In this document: piece by piece, positions 54,401-64,000 of the stretch
How the letters are laid out: each line of letters begins with the position of its first letter
How positions within the stretch are numbered: the stretch's first letter is position 1
DNA from: CAVQCX01 sp963711095
GTDB lineage: Bacteria > Pseudomonadota > Gammaproteobacteria > Chromatiales > Chromatiaceae
Direction of reading: 5' to 3'
DNA length: 64,000 nucleotides
Assembly: GCA_963711095.1 (NCBI GenBank)
Contig: CAVQCX010000030.1
Location: 558,001-622,000, forward strand
Program-made: the position numbers and the translations under genes
The notes under the pieces: model-generated
Seen by the model: only the letters and a program-made list of their open reading frames with translations
Told to the model about the DNA's origin: nothing
Database searches by the model: none

Positions 54401-57400
54401 TTAGCCAGGTCTTTTTCGGCAACGGCACGGCGGCGAACGCAACCATTACCGTCCAGTTTTCCGACGGCACCGTGCTGACTCAGACCCTGCCCGAGCTGCC
54501 CTCGGACCAGCCAGACGGCTCCTGGCAGTTCGTCTTCGAGCAGACCGGCGTCGACCAGACCGCCGGTGTGCCCCCGGAGCTCACCCTCAACGCCGACAAC
54601 ACCATCAGCTACACGCCCGCAGTCAATTTCGTCGGCACCCAGACCTTCGCCTACGCGGTGACCGACGGAAACGGCAACTTCGACAGCACCACCCTCACCG
54701 TAGACGTCACCCTGCCCCCCAACACGGTCTACTGGACCGCCGGCGGCGACGGCACCAGCTGGGCGGACGACCTGAACTGGTCCAGCGACGACGCCCCGGG
54801 CAACGACCCCGGGGAAGAGACGCTCAACGTCGTCATCAACGACGTGAACGGCGCGCTCCCGGTGGACCTCACGTCGGGCGCCTGGGCGATCAACTCCTTG
54901 GAGGTCAACGGAGAGACCGTCGATCTGAGCGGCGCGATGCTGAGCATCGCCAGCGCGGCGACCTTCGATGCGGCCAGCACCCTGGACATCTCCGGCGGCG
55001 CCACCCTCACCGGCAACGGCAACATTACGGTCAACGGCACCCTCGACTGGACCGCCGATACCGGTGCCACGGACACCATCAGCGGCACCGGCACCCTGAC
55101 CACCACGGACACCGCCACCACCTACCTGACCGGCAGCGGCACGGGTAACCTGAGCCTGGAGCGCGACTGGGACAACTACGGAACGGTCTACTACGACTTC
55201 AACAATATCTCCGCCCAATTTGAATTCAATAGCAGCGGAGCGACCCTGACCAACGAGGCCGGGGCGACTTTCTATTTTATCGGCTCCGAATCCGACATGC
55301 TTGGCGGCGGGGCCTTCGTCAACGACGGCACGGTCGTCCGCGACTCCGCCGGTCAGATCATCATCCAGGCCAGTTTCGACAACAACGGCACGGTGATCGC
55401 TAACAACGGCATGCTGTCGCTGGACGGGGGAGGCGCCAGCACCGGCGGCACCTTCACCAGCAACGGCGGTGCTGTCGAGCTCGCCGGCGGCACCCACAGC
55501 CTGACCGACGTCACTTTCGACGGCAGCGTTACCACCCTGATCCGCGGCGGCACGGTGACGCTCAGCGGGACGGACAACACCGCCGTCAACCTGCACATCT
55601 CCGGTGGCGCCACGGTCAACGGTGACGGCGATCTGACGGTCAGCGGCAACCTCTTCTGGGTGGCCGACACCGGGGCGACTAGCACCATCGGCGGCACCGG
55701 CACCCTGACTACCACCATTACCACTACCACCAACCTCACCGGCAACGGCACAGGCAACCTGAGCCTCGAGCGCAACTGGGACAATTACGGAATCGTCGAC
55801 TACAACTTCGGCAACACCGCCGCCCAGTTGGAATTCAACGGCAGCGGCGCGACCCTGACCAACGAGGCTAGCGCAATACTCTTCTTCGTCGGTGCTGCAT
55901 CCCCGGTCGCGAGCGGCGGCACCATCGTGAATCAGGGCGCGGTCATCCGCGACTCTTCCGGCACCCTCACAATCAACGCCAGCTTCATCAACAACGGCAC
56001 CGTCACCGCCACCAGCGGCACCCTCGACTTCGCCGCGGGGAGCTTCAGCCAAGACGGCGGCAGTCTGGTTCTCAATGGCGGGACCCTTTCGAGCGACGGC
56101 GGCGCCGGCACCTTCAGCATCGACGGCGGCACCGTGCGGGGCAGCGGGACCATCCAGGGCGGCCTGTCGTTCACCGGGGCCTCGCCCGGCACACTCTATG
56201 CGGGCAATTCCATCGGCGCCCTGGATATCACCGGCGATCTGACGCTCGCCGCCAATACCACGGTCATTGCTCAGCTGGAGAGCGCAGCGAGCTATGACGT
56301 GATCGACGTCGGCGGCAACGTCGACTTCGGCGGAGCGACCCTGGATGTCGGCGGTTTCAATGGCTATACGCCCTCGCTCGGCGACAGCTTCCAAATCCTG
56401 ACCTGGACAGGCGCCGCCACCGGCAGTTTCGGCGCAATCGGCCAGGACCCCGCCTTCGACGTCGGTGCGAGCTACGGCGCCACCGATCTGACCCTGACCG
56501 TCGACGTCGTCTACAACGAATGGGTCGGCACATCCGGCGGCTGGGGCGACGCTACCAACTGGAGCCTGGGGGTGGTGCCGGACGCCAGCCAGGAGGTCAT
56601 CATCGACGTCGACGGCACCCAGACCATTACCGTCGACGACGGCTCCTATCAGGTCTTCGAGCATCTCCGTGACGGGCGACGAAGTGCTGGTCCTCGCAGG
56701 GGGCTCCCTGGAGATCGCCAACACTTCCGAGATCAACGGCGCCTTCATCCAGACCGGCGGCACCCTCACCGGGACCGGGGACGTCAACCTCACCGCCAGC
56801 TTCAGCTGGAGCGGCGGGGCGGAGACCGGCACCGGCACCACCTTCGCGGACAACGGCGTAACCTTCGATGCCGGCAGCTACGACCTGACCGGCGGCAGGA
56901 CCCTGGCCCTCGGGGCCGACAGCACGGTCGTCGCGGGCGGCACCCTCTCCCTCGACGGCGCCACGGTGGACGGTCCCGGCGCCCTGATCATCGAGGGCTC
57001 GCTCACCTCTGCGGCCGCCAGCGCGGTGCACGCACCCCTCGACAACAACAGCAACAACAGCGTGTCGGTCGACAGCGGCACGCTGACACTGTCCGGCGGC
57101 GGCACCAGCACCGGCAGCTTCACCACAGCTACGGGAGCCACCCTGCTCTTCCAGAGCGGCACCTTCACGTTCAACGGCGCACAGATCAGTGGCAGCGGAG
57201 ACGTGCTGCTGGACCCCAGCGGCACCGGGGGCCCCGTCCTGATCGATGCGGGCAGCAGCAATCTCAGCATCTCCGCCGCCGACCTCGGCATCCACGGCGG
57301 CACCGGTGACGGCGAGTCCGCCGCGATCACCACCAACGGCGCCTTGACCCTGACCCTGAGCGACCGGCTCGAGGTCTCCGGGGGCAGCGGCGTCGGCACC

Positions 57401-60400
57401 ACCGCCCAGATCTTCAGCGGCGGGCTCGCGACCTGGGAGGCCGGCTCGGTGCTGGTGCAGGGCGGCAGTGGGGCGACCGCCTGGGCCAGTGCCGGCGGCG
57501 ACGGCGTCTTGTCTCTCACCACCTTCGCCACCGCCGAGACCAGCGGTGACCTGACGCTGTTGGGAAGCCCGACGCCGGGGGCCACGGATAGCTTCGCGGC
57601 CTTCGGGTCTCTGGATGCGGTGAGCCTGGTCATCGGCGGAAACGTCCAGATCACCGACGGTGTCGATGCCACCAGCGACGCCAACCTGGGCTCGGCGGCT
57701 GTGCTCACCCTGGGCGCCGCCGGCATCATCGACCTGCAGGCCAACCCCGCGGGGTCAGCGCCCGAGCTCGTCGGCCCGAGCATCATGCTCGAGAGCGGGA
57801 CCCTGGAGGGCAACGGGACCCTGGTCGGCACTATCTCCAACCTCGGGGCGACGCTCTCGCCCGGGGCCTCTCCGGGCATGCTCGGCGTCACCGGTACTCT
57901 GGTGGAGCTTCCGGGCAGCGCTCTTACGATGGAGATCGGCGGCACCGCCGCCGGCCAGTATGATGTCATTGCGGTCAACGGCTCCGCCGCCCTCGGCGGC
58001 ACCCTTCATGTAAGCCTCACGGACGGCTTCGTCCCCCAGACCGGTGACAGCTTCACTCTGTTGACCGCAACGACTCCACTCACCGGTGATTTCGCGTCGC
58101 TCGACCTGCCCGATCTCTCCGCCTCCGGGCTGAGCTGGCAGGTCACCACCACCGGCACTGCCGTGGTGCTGGAGGTCACCAGCCCCTCCGTCAACCAGCC
58201 GCCCCATGCCGTCGACGATAGCTATGCCGTCAACTCCGATGCGATCCTCACCGACGGCATCACCAGCGGCTCCGGCGGCGGGGCTACCTCCAGCGGCAGC
58301 GGCGACCTGGTCAACGGGCTGGGCGGGCCGGCCGGTTTCGGCGAGGGCGTGCTGCCGGCCAACGACGACGGCAGCACCGCAGCGATCGACATCACCTCGG
58401 TATTCGAGGGGGGCATCGACTTCTTCGGCACCACCTATACAGAGATCTACGTCAACAACAACGGTAACGTCACCTTCGGCGGGCCGCTGGGCACCTACAC
58501 ACCCTTCGCCCTGACCGGCGACACCGGCATCCCCATCATCGCCCCCTACTTTGCGGACGTAGACACCAGCGGCGGTCCGGTGGCACCCAGCCCCGGCGGT
58601 AACTCCACGGGATCCAACCTGGTCTACTACGACCTCGACCCCACCGGCGGACCCAACGGCCAGGGTGTGCTCACCGTCACCTGGGACGATGTGGGCTATT
58701 ACGGCGGCCACACTGATCTGACCAACGCCTTCCAGCTGCGCCTCTACGACCAGGGCAATGGCGACTTCACCATCGAGCTCCGCTATGAGGACGTGCAGTG
58801 GACCACGGGCGATGCCAGCGGCGGCACCGGCGGCCTGGGCGGCACGGTCGCGCGGGCGGGCTTCTCCGCAGGCGACGGCGTGACCTACTTCGAGTTTCCC
58901 CAATCCGGTGACCAGGCGGCGATGCTCGCCCTGCCCTCCAGCGTCGGCAGCGCCATCGTGGTGGCCCAGGGCGGCACGGTCACGGCCGGTGTGCTCAACA
59001 ACGACACGGATCCGGACGGCGACGCGCTCACGGTCACGGCGCTGAACGGCTCGCCCGGCGCGGTGGGCACCCCGACCACCCTGCCCTCCGGCGCCCTGGT
59101 CACCCTGGGTGCCGACGGCTCCCTGCGCTATGACCCCAACGGCGCGTTTGCCTATCTGGCCCCGGGCGCCACGGCAGTGGATAGCTTCACCTACGAGGTG
59201 AGCGACGGCCATGGCGGTACCGACACCGCGACCGTGAGCGTGATGGTGACCGGGGTCCTCGACCAGCCGCCCACCACCACCGGGCTCGCCGATGTCCATG
59301 TGGACGAGGACGCGCCCGACACGGTGGTCAATCTCGCCGGCGCCTTCAACGATACCGAGGACGGCGCCAGCGGCCTGACCTATACCGTCGAATCCGACAG
59401 CAATCCCGCGCTGTTCGCGGGCGTCACGGTGGACCTGGGCACCGACACCCTGACCCTCGACTACGCCCCCAATGCCTACGGCAGCGCGGACATCACGGTA
59501 CGCGCCACCGACAGCAACGGACAGTGGGTCGAGTCCAGCTTCAGCGTGGTGGTCAACCCCCAGCCCGATACCCTGACCTGGACCAATGCCGGCAGCGACG
59601 GGAACTGGAACAACCCGGGCAACTGGGATCTGGGCTTCGTGCCGGAGAACGGGGATAGCGTCATCATCCCCAGCGGGGTGGATGTCACCTTCTCGGGCGA
59701 TGTGTCGCTGGCCGAGCTGTCCCTGGACGGCCAGACCCTGACCCTGGCCCCCGGGGCAGCGCTGACGGTTGCCGACCTGAGCCTCAGTCACGCCAACCTT
59801 AACGGTGATGGACAGGTCAGCATCAGCGCGGCCTTCAGCTTCGACGGCGGGCAGATCGGCGGCCAGGTGCAGCTCGTCACCGAGGCCGGCAGCACCACCA
59901 CCTTGAGTGCCAGCGCGGCCTCCGCGCTCGCCGACGCGGCGAGCTGGTCGAGCTTCGGCACCGTCACCTGGGGTGGCACGGGCGACTTCTCGGTGAGCGA
60001 TGCGGCAGTGTTCACCAACGAGGCGGGTGCCACCTTCGACATCGGCACCGGCGCCGGCCTGCTCGGCGACGGGCAGGTGGTGAATCTGGGCACCATGAAC
60101 AAGACCGACCCCAGCACCACCAGCGTGTCGCCGGCCTTCGACCAGGAGGGGTCACTCAACATCGACGGCGGGACCCTGGCCTTCGGCGGCGGCTTCACCC
60201 AGGGCGGCACGGGCATGACCACGCTGCTCAACGGCGGGACGCTGGCAACCAGCGACGGTCCGGTGGATCTGCAGGGCGGCGCGCTCGCCGGTATCGGTAG
60301 CGTGGACGGGGACCTCAGCCAGGGCGGGTCCAGCCTGACGCCGGGCTTCTCACCGGGCGAGATCCTGATCACCGGCAGCTGGACGCTGGGCTCCGGCTCC

Positions 60401-61165
60401 ACCACAGTGATCGAGCTGGCAGGGCCCGGCGCCGCCGGGGTGGATTACGACCAGGTGGCCGTGACCGGCACCGCCGGGCTCGATGGCACCCTGCACGTGG
60501 TGTTGCTCGGCGGCTACGTGCCCGCCGCCGGCGACAGCTTCTCCATCGTCAGCTACGGGACCCGGACCGGCCAATTCCAGACCCTGGACCTGCCGGACAT
60601 CTCCGCCCAGGGGCTGCAGTGGACCATCAGCTACACCGCCACCGGCGTGCAGCTCACCGCAACCGCCCCGAGCGCCTCCACCACGCCGCAGACCTCGGGC
60701 GGCTCCAATCCGCCACCCAGCCAGCTCACGGAGACGTCCGGGAGCAACACCGGCATCGGCGGCGGACCGAGCCAGACCGAGTCCAGCCTGGTCCAGGACG
60801 CCGCGACCTTCACGCCGGACTACGAGGACACCGACTACATCAGCTCGGTGATCAACGACCAGAGCCTCGACGGGATCTACGGCACCGAACAGATTCTCAG
60901 CGCGTTCGGGGGTGGTGGTAATCTGCCGGCGGGCGACCTGTTCGGCGACGCCGACCATGCCCTCGGCGCGGGCGCGACGGACCAGACCGGGGCGAACGGC
61001 ACTGGGGGCCAGGGTGGCGGGATTCCCGGCCAAGAAAATGCTGCACTGGGCGGGGCGGGGCTCAGCGACTCGCTCTCGGGCGAGGCCGGCCAGCTCAGCG
61101 CCGAGGCCGCCCAGATTATGGAGACCCTCAGGGAAGCGGCCCAGTACCTGCGCTGCGGCCGGTAG
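51478..61165 (+). CDS. Giant LEPR/DUF4347 surface adhesin, with a +1 frameshift
   Basis: 3,228 residues after repair. The N-terminus carries the LEPRYLFDAA motif (about 23-32) typical of large type-1-secreted adhesins, then a DUF4347 domain (about 85-245; SLQILSHGGVGKVYLG, DILLYGCQVGAD). The body is a Gly/Thr/Asn-rich series of beta-helix modules, each opening with a WxGGxDGxxWxDxxNW-like motif, and passenger-like units (DGFVPSAGDSFVIVSAAGAV and two relatives). A nidogen-like (NIDO) domain lies near nt 58360-58900 (IYVNNNGNVTFGGPLGTYTP), then Ig/cadherin-like repeats (LNNDTDPDGDALTVTALNG). No autotransporter barrel is present. A doubled T at 56656-56657 breaks the frame; removing it restores YQVSSISVTGDEVLVLAGGS. 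It sits upstream of FecR and TolC genes, consistent with type 1 export. Confidence 0.88.
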
Positions 61166-61427
61166 CCGGATGCAGCGGCCGGGGGCCGGCGGGACCGGAT
61201 CGCCAGGGCTCGCCTCCCACAACCGGGGCTTCGGCCCCCGGTAGGAGGCCAGCTAGCCGATCGGGTCTCGATCCGAGGGGCGCCGTGGGCGGACTCGCGT
61301 CTCACAGCGAGGGCTCCCGGCCCGGGTGGAGGCCGGCCGGTGGCCGATGATTTTCCCGGGCACATTTCTCGCAGGCATGCAGGAACGAAAAGGGGATGAG
61401 AGACAACAACCAGAGTGAGCCCGGGCG
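61166..61427. other. GC-rich intergenic region with inverted repeats
   Basis: Several GC-rich inverted motifs (CCGGGGCTTCGGCCCCGG, 61230-61247; CCCGGGTGGAGGCCGGCCGG). No gene and no T-rich terminator. Confidence 0.4.
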
Positions 61428-62477
61428 ATGCTGAGCCTGCGTGCGCTGCTGATCCTGCTGCTGGCGCTGCTGGGGATCACCGAAGGGGTGCTCGCAAGCG
61501 AGCAACAGAGCGCGCGCGTGACTTTCCTGCGGGGGGCAGTCTCCGCGCTCGATGAGGCCAGCGGCACCCGCCGTGCTTTGGCGCGCGACAGCCGCGTGCA
61601 GCCCGGAGAGATCGTCGAGACCGGACCCAAGGCGCTGGCCCAGCTGGTGTTCCCCGACCGGTCGATGCTCTATGTCAAGGCCGACAGCCGGGTGAAGATC
61701 GAGCGCTTCCGCTTCGAGGCTGGCAAGCCCAGCGAGGGCTCGGAGGTAACCGAGATCCTCAAGGGCGGCATGCGCGGCATCACCGGCCTGGTAGGCAAGG
61801 GTCAGCCCGAGGCGGTCCAGTACAAAGCCGGCAATACCACCATCGGCATCCGCGGCACCGCTATCGAGGTGCGCCAGCGCGCCGACGGCGTCTGGATACT
61901 CACCTTCGATTTCGGCGAGGGCTACGCCGCCAATGCCGGCGGCAGCCCTGGGGTGGGGACCGGCGAGAGCCTGACCTTCGCCAACCCCGCGGTCGCGCCC
62001 AAGCCGATCCTGATCATCCGTCCGCCGGACGATCCCAGCGTGCTGGCCCGGCGTCTGGTCGCCTCGGATCGGGCCAGCACCGCCGCCATCGCTCGGGAGC
62101 TCAGCCAGGGGCTGGGGGTCGAGGAGGCGATGTTCGTCATCGGCCTGGTCGATCAGGTGCCCGGCTACGCCCTGGGCGCGCTCACCGGCACGGTGGAAGG
62201 CTTTGCCGCCAGCTTTCGGACCGACGATAGCGGTATCCGTCCGCTGCTCACCGCCTCGGCGATGCTCTATCCCCAGGACACCCCGGCGATCCTGAAGGCG
62301 GCCGTCAAGGGCGGCGTGGCCGTGGATCTGGCGCTGGAGGCGGTGATGCGCGGCATGGAGAATCCCGATCCCAAGGTGCTCGAACGGGTGCTGCGCCAGG
62401 CCGTCGATCTGGGGCTCACGCGCGAGCAGGCCGAGCGCATCCTCAAGGGCCTGCAGGCGCAGGGGATCTGTATTTGA
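61428..62477 (+). CDS. Exported FecR-domain protein
   Basis: 349 residues. Signal peptide LLILLLALLGITEGVLAS. The FecR domain (about 27-150) has RVTFLRGAVSALDEASG, VQPGEIVETGPKALAQLVFP and TTIGIRGTAIEVRQRADGVW. The C-terminal half is helical and repeats a hydrophobic pattern (ALGALTGTVEGFAAS, AILKAAVKGGVAVDLALEAV, LGLTREQAERILKGLQAQ). Stand-alone FecR-domain proteins often accompany large adhesins and may bind glycans or peptidoglycan in the periplasm. It lies between the adhesin and TolC genes and is likely cotranscribed with one of them. Confidence 0.85.
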   Translation: MLSLRALLILLLALLGITEGVLASEQQSARVTFLRGAVSALDEASGTRRALARDSRVQPGEIVETGPKALAQLVFPDRSMLYVKADSRVKIERFRFEAGKPSEGSEVTEILKGGMRGITGLVGKGQPEAVQYKAGNTTIGIRGTAIEVRQRADGVWILTFDFGEGYAANAGGSPGVGTGESLTFANPAVAPKPILIIRPPDDPSVLARRLVASDRASTAAIARELSQGLGVEEAMFVIGLVDQVPGYALGALTGTVEGFAASFRTDDSGIRPLLTASAMLYPQDTPAILKAAVKGGVAVDLALEAVMRGMENPDPKVLERVLRQAVDLGLTREQAERILKGLQAQGICI

Positions 62478-62538
62478 GTGCACTCCGCTTCGCCCTGCTC
62501 GGCGAGCGCCGGACTGAGAGATAAACCCAGCATGACGC

Positions 62539-62560
62539 CCCCTCTCCCCCCGGGAGAGGG
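62539..62560. repeat. Intergenic palindrome (CCCTCTCCC type)
   Basis: CCCTCTCCC and GGGAGAGGG face each other, followed by GTCGGCGGTGAGGGG. This is a widespread extragenic hairpin in proteobacteria. No T tract follows, so it is not a clear terminator. Confidence 0.65.
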
Positions 62561-62670
62561 TCGGCGGTGAGGGGAGCGCAACAACGCGCCAGGGGAGGCG
62601 CTGCGATCCCTATGGCATGGCCCGCGAGGGTCGGGCACGAGCAACGCAAAACCAGACAGGAACACAGGCC

Positions 62671-64000
62671 ATGGCAGCAACAAGGGCCCTCATACTGGGG
62701 GCGGCAATCGGGGTAGCGCTGGGCGGCTGCGCAATCCAGCCCAAGGAGATGACGGTCGAGCAGCGGGCGGCGCTCGCCGAAGCGGATCTGGCGAGCCTGT
62801 TCACCTACCAGGAGCCGGTTGACGGGCCGATCGACCTGTACGAGGCCATGGCCCGGGCCGTCAAGTACAACCTCGATGAGCGTCTCAAGCTCATGGAGCA
62901 GGCGCTGGCGCGCGGCCAGCTCAAGGCGCTGCGCTATGACCTGTTGCCCGAGCTCACCACCGAGGCCGGCTATCACTGGCGTAGCAACGACAACGGCGCC
63001 TCCTCGGTCTCGCTGCTCTCGGGCACCCAGTCCCTGGAGCCCTCCACCTCCCAGGAGCGCAACCGGCACACCGCCGACGGCATTGTCGCCTGGAACCTGC
63101 TCGATTTCGGGGTCAGCTATGCCGCCGCCAAGCAGCAGGCGGATCAGGTGCTGATCGCCGAGGAGCGCCGGCGCAAGGTGGTGCAGAACATCCTTCAGGA
63201 CGTGCGTGCAGCCTATTGGCGCGCCGTCAGCGCCGATCAGCTACTGCCCCAGATGGATAAGGTTCTGGATCAGGCGAACGCCGCCCTGGCCCGCGTCGAG
63301 AACCTGCAGAAGCTCGGACTCACCCCCACCGAGCAGGCGCTCAACTACCGCAAAGCACTGCTGGAGATCATCCGCCAGATGTGGGCACTGCGGCAGGACC
63401 TGGCGACCGCCCGCACCGAGCTGGGCACCCTGATGAACCTGCCGCCGGGCACCCCCTATGAGCTGGCCGTCAGCGACTCGGGCACGACCCTGGCCGACGC
63501 TGATCCGGGACTGCCCGTAGATCGGCTCGAGCAGCTGGCGCTGCTCAACCGTCCGGAGCTCGCGGAGGAGCAGTACCAGGCGCGCATCAGCGCCACCGAG
63601 GTGCACAAGGCGCTGCTGCGCATGCTGCCCGGCCTGGAGCTCAACATCGGCCAGCAGCACGACTCCAACAAGTACCTGTTCAACAACGGCTGGGTTGAGG
63701 CCAGCGCCGCGGTGTCCTGGAATCTGGTCAACGTGTTCGCCGGCCCCTCCCGGGTGGCCGCGGCACGGGCCAAGGTGCGGGTGGACGACGCTCGCCGCCT
63801 CGCCCTTTCCATGGCGGTGCTGACCCAGGTGCGCCTCGCCTATCAGCGCCTGGCGCTGGCCAAGCGCGATTTTGGGGTCGCCCGCGACCTGCTCGATGTG
63901 GAAGACCAGCTCAGCCGCTACAGCGCTGCCGCCAAAGCCGCACAGTCCGGCAATGAGCTGGAGCGGGTACGTGCCCTGTCCCAAGCGCTGGTGGCCCGCA
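62671..64000 (+). CDS. TolC-family outer-membrane lipoprotein, 3'-truncated by the window edge
   Basis: At least 443 residues and still open at base 64000. The ATG at 62671 follows ACAGGAACACAGGCC. Lipoprotein signal (AIGVALGGCAIQ). TolC-fold features are the PIDLYEAMARAVKYNLDERL start, LPELTTEAGYHWRSND, NLLDFGVSYAAAKQQADQVL, GLTPTEQALNYRKALLEIIR and the second half SWNLVNVFAGPSRVAAARAK. It would form the trimeric outer-membrane channel of a type 1 secretion system. Inner-membrane ABC and membrane-fusion genes probably follow beyond the window. The likely cargo is the giant adhesin upstream. Confidence 0.9.
   Translation, partial: MAATRALILGAAIGVALGGCAIQPKEMTVEQRAALAEADLASLFTYQEPVDGPIDLYEAMARAVKYNLDERLKLMEQALARGQLKALRYDLLPELTTEAGYHWRSNDNGASSVSLLSGTQSLEPSTSQERNRHTADGIVAWNLLDFGVSYAAAKQQADQVLIAEERRRKVVQNILQDVRAAYWRAVSADQLLPQMDKVLDQANAALARVENLQKLGLTPTEQALNYRKALLEIIRQMWALRQDLATARTELGTLMNLPPGTPYELAVSDSGTTLADADPGLPVDRLEQLALLNRPELAEEQYQARISATEVHKALLRMLPGLELNIGQQHDSNKYLFNNGWVEASAAVSWNLVNVFAGPSRVAAARAKVRVDDARRLALSMAVLTQVRLAYQRLALAKRDFGVARDLLDVEDQLSRYSAAAKAAQSGNELERVRALSQALVAR

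Noticed and set aside
53347..56853. 1,168-codon frame on the minus strand opposite the adhesin
   Set aside because: Antisense of a low-complexity, high-GC adhesin gene. No start context, no recognisable motif.

Overview
The window is about 64 kb of high-GC DNA that looks like a chromosomal segment from a gammaproteobacterium. My best guess is a Chromatiales-type purple or sulfur bacterium. The grounds are a complete MSHA-type type IV pilus operon, gltX and glnS beside tRNA-Glu and tRNA-Ala, DUF3303 and DUF1566 proteins, LEPR/DUF4347 adhesins and scattered GGGGTCAGA palindromes. There is no rRNA gene or housekeeping phylogenetic marker, so the genus is open.

Layout. 0-7.4 kb is accessory and partly decayed. 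It holds an unidentified partial gene, a truncated kup potassium-transporter tail, three tandem paralogues of an exported cysteine-rich protein, a VapBC-type toxin-antitoxin pair with a truncated HicB-like gene, and a fragment of a DUF6079-like defence ATPase. 7.4-20.3 kb is one long minus-strand MSHA pilus operon: pilin, small membrane protein, MshI, MshE, MshG, long prepilin, MshJ, MshK, MshL, MshM, MshN, a lytic transglycosylase and a PilZ-SPOR membrane protein. 20.3-23.3 kb has an AHSA1-type gene with VOC/AHSA1 remnants and a SHOCT protein. 23.5-31.7 kb is a 7.1-kb exported RHS/YD-repeat gene preceded by a CsgG-like lipoprotein gene. 32-39.6 kb is a loose set of single genes: an active-site-less serine-hydrolase-fold lipoprotein, an HMA-like protein, a PilZ protein, an exported flavin amine oxidase, two DUF1566 proteins and a DUF3303 protein. 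39.8-42.7 kb encodes a plant-type UDP-arabinopyranose mutase homologue (GT75) and a two-domain glycosyltransferase. 43-43.9 kb is a graveyard of hepT/mntA, an IS3 remnant and a restriction-enzyme fragment. 44.5-51.1 kb is conserved core: tRNA-Glu, tRNA-Ala, glnS, gltX and a CHASE2 cyclase. 51.5-64 kb encodes a giant type-1-secretion adhesin (about 3,228 residues after repair), a FecR-domain protein and a TolC-type outer-membrane factor that runs off the window.

How the genes work together. The pilus operon builds an extracellular pilus: secretin MshL, ATPase MshE, platform MshG, inner-membrane MshI/J, accessory MshK/M/N. It ends with a peptidoglycan-opening transglycosylase and a protein that pairs a c-di-GMP-binding domain with a peptidoglycan-binding one. 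The adhesin cluster forms a second surface-attachment system.

Quality warning. Four otherwise well-conserved genes (mshE, the csgG-like gene, the DUF3303 gene and the adhesin) each carry exactly one extra base that duplicates its neighbour, and the hepT remnant shows the same pattern. Removing that base restores each family's reading frame. This may be real slippage, but systematic assembly insertion errors are at least as likely. The striking MshE-MshG fusion frame should be read with that in mind.
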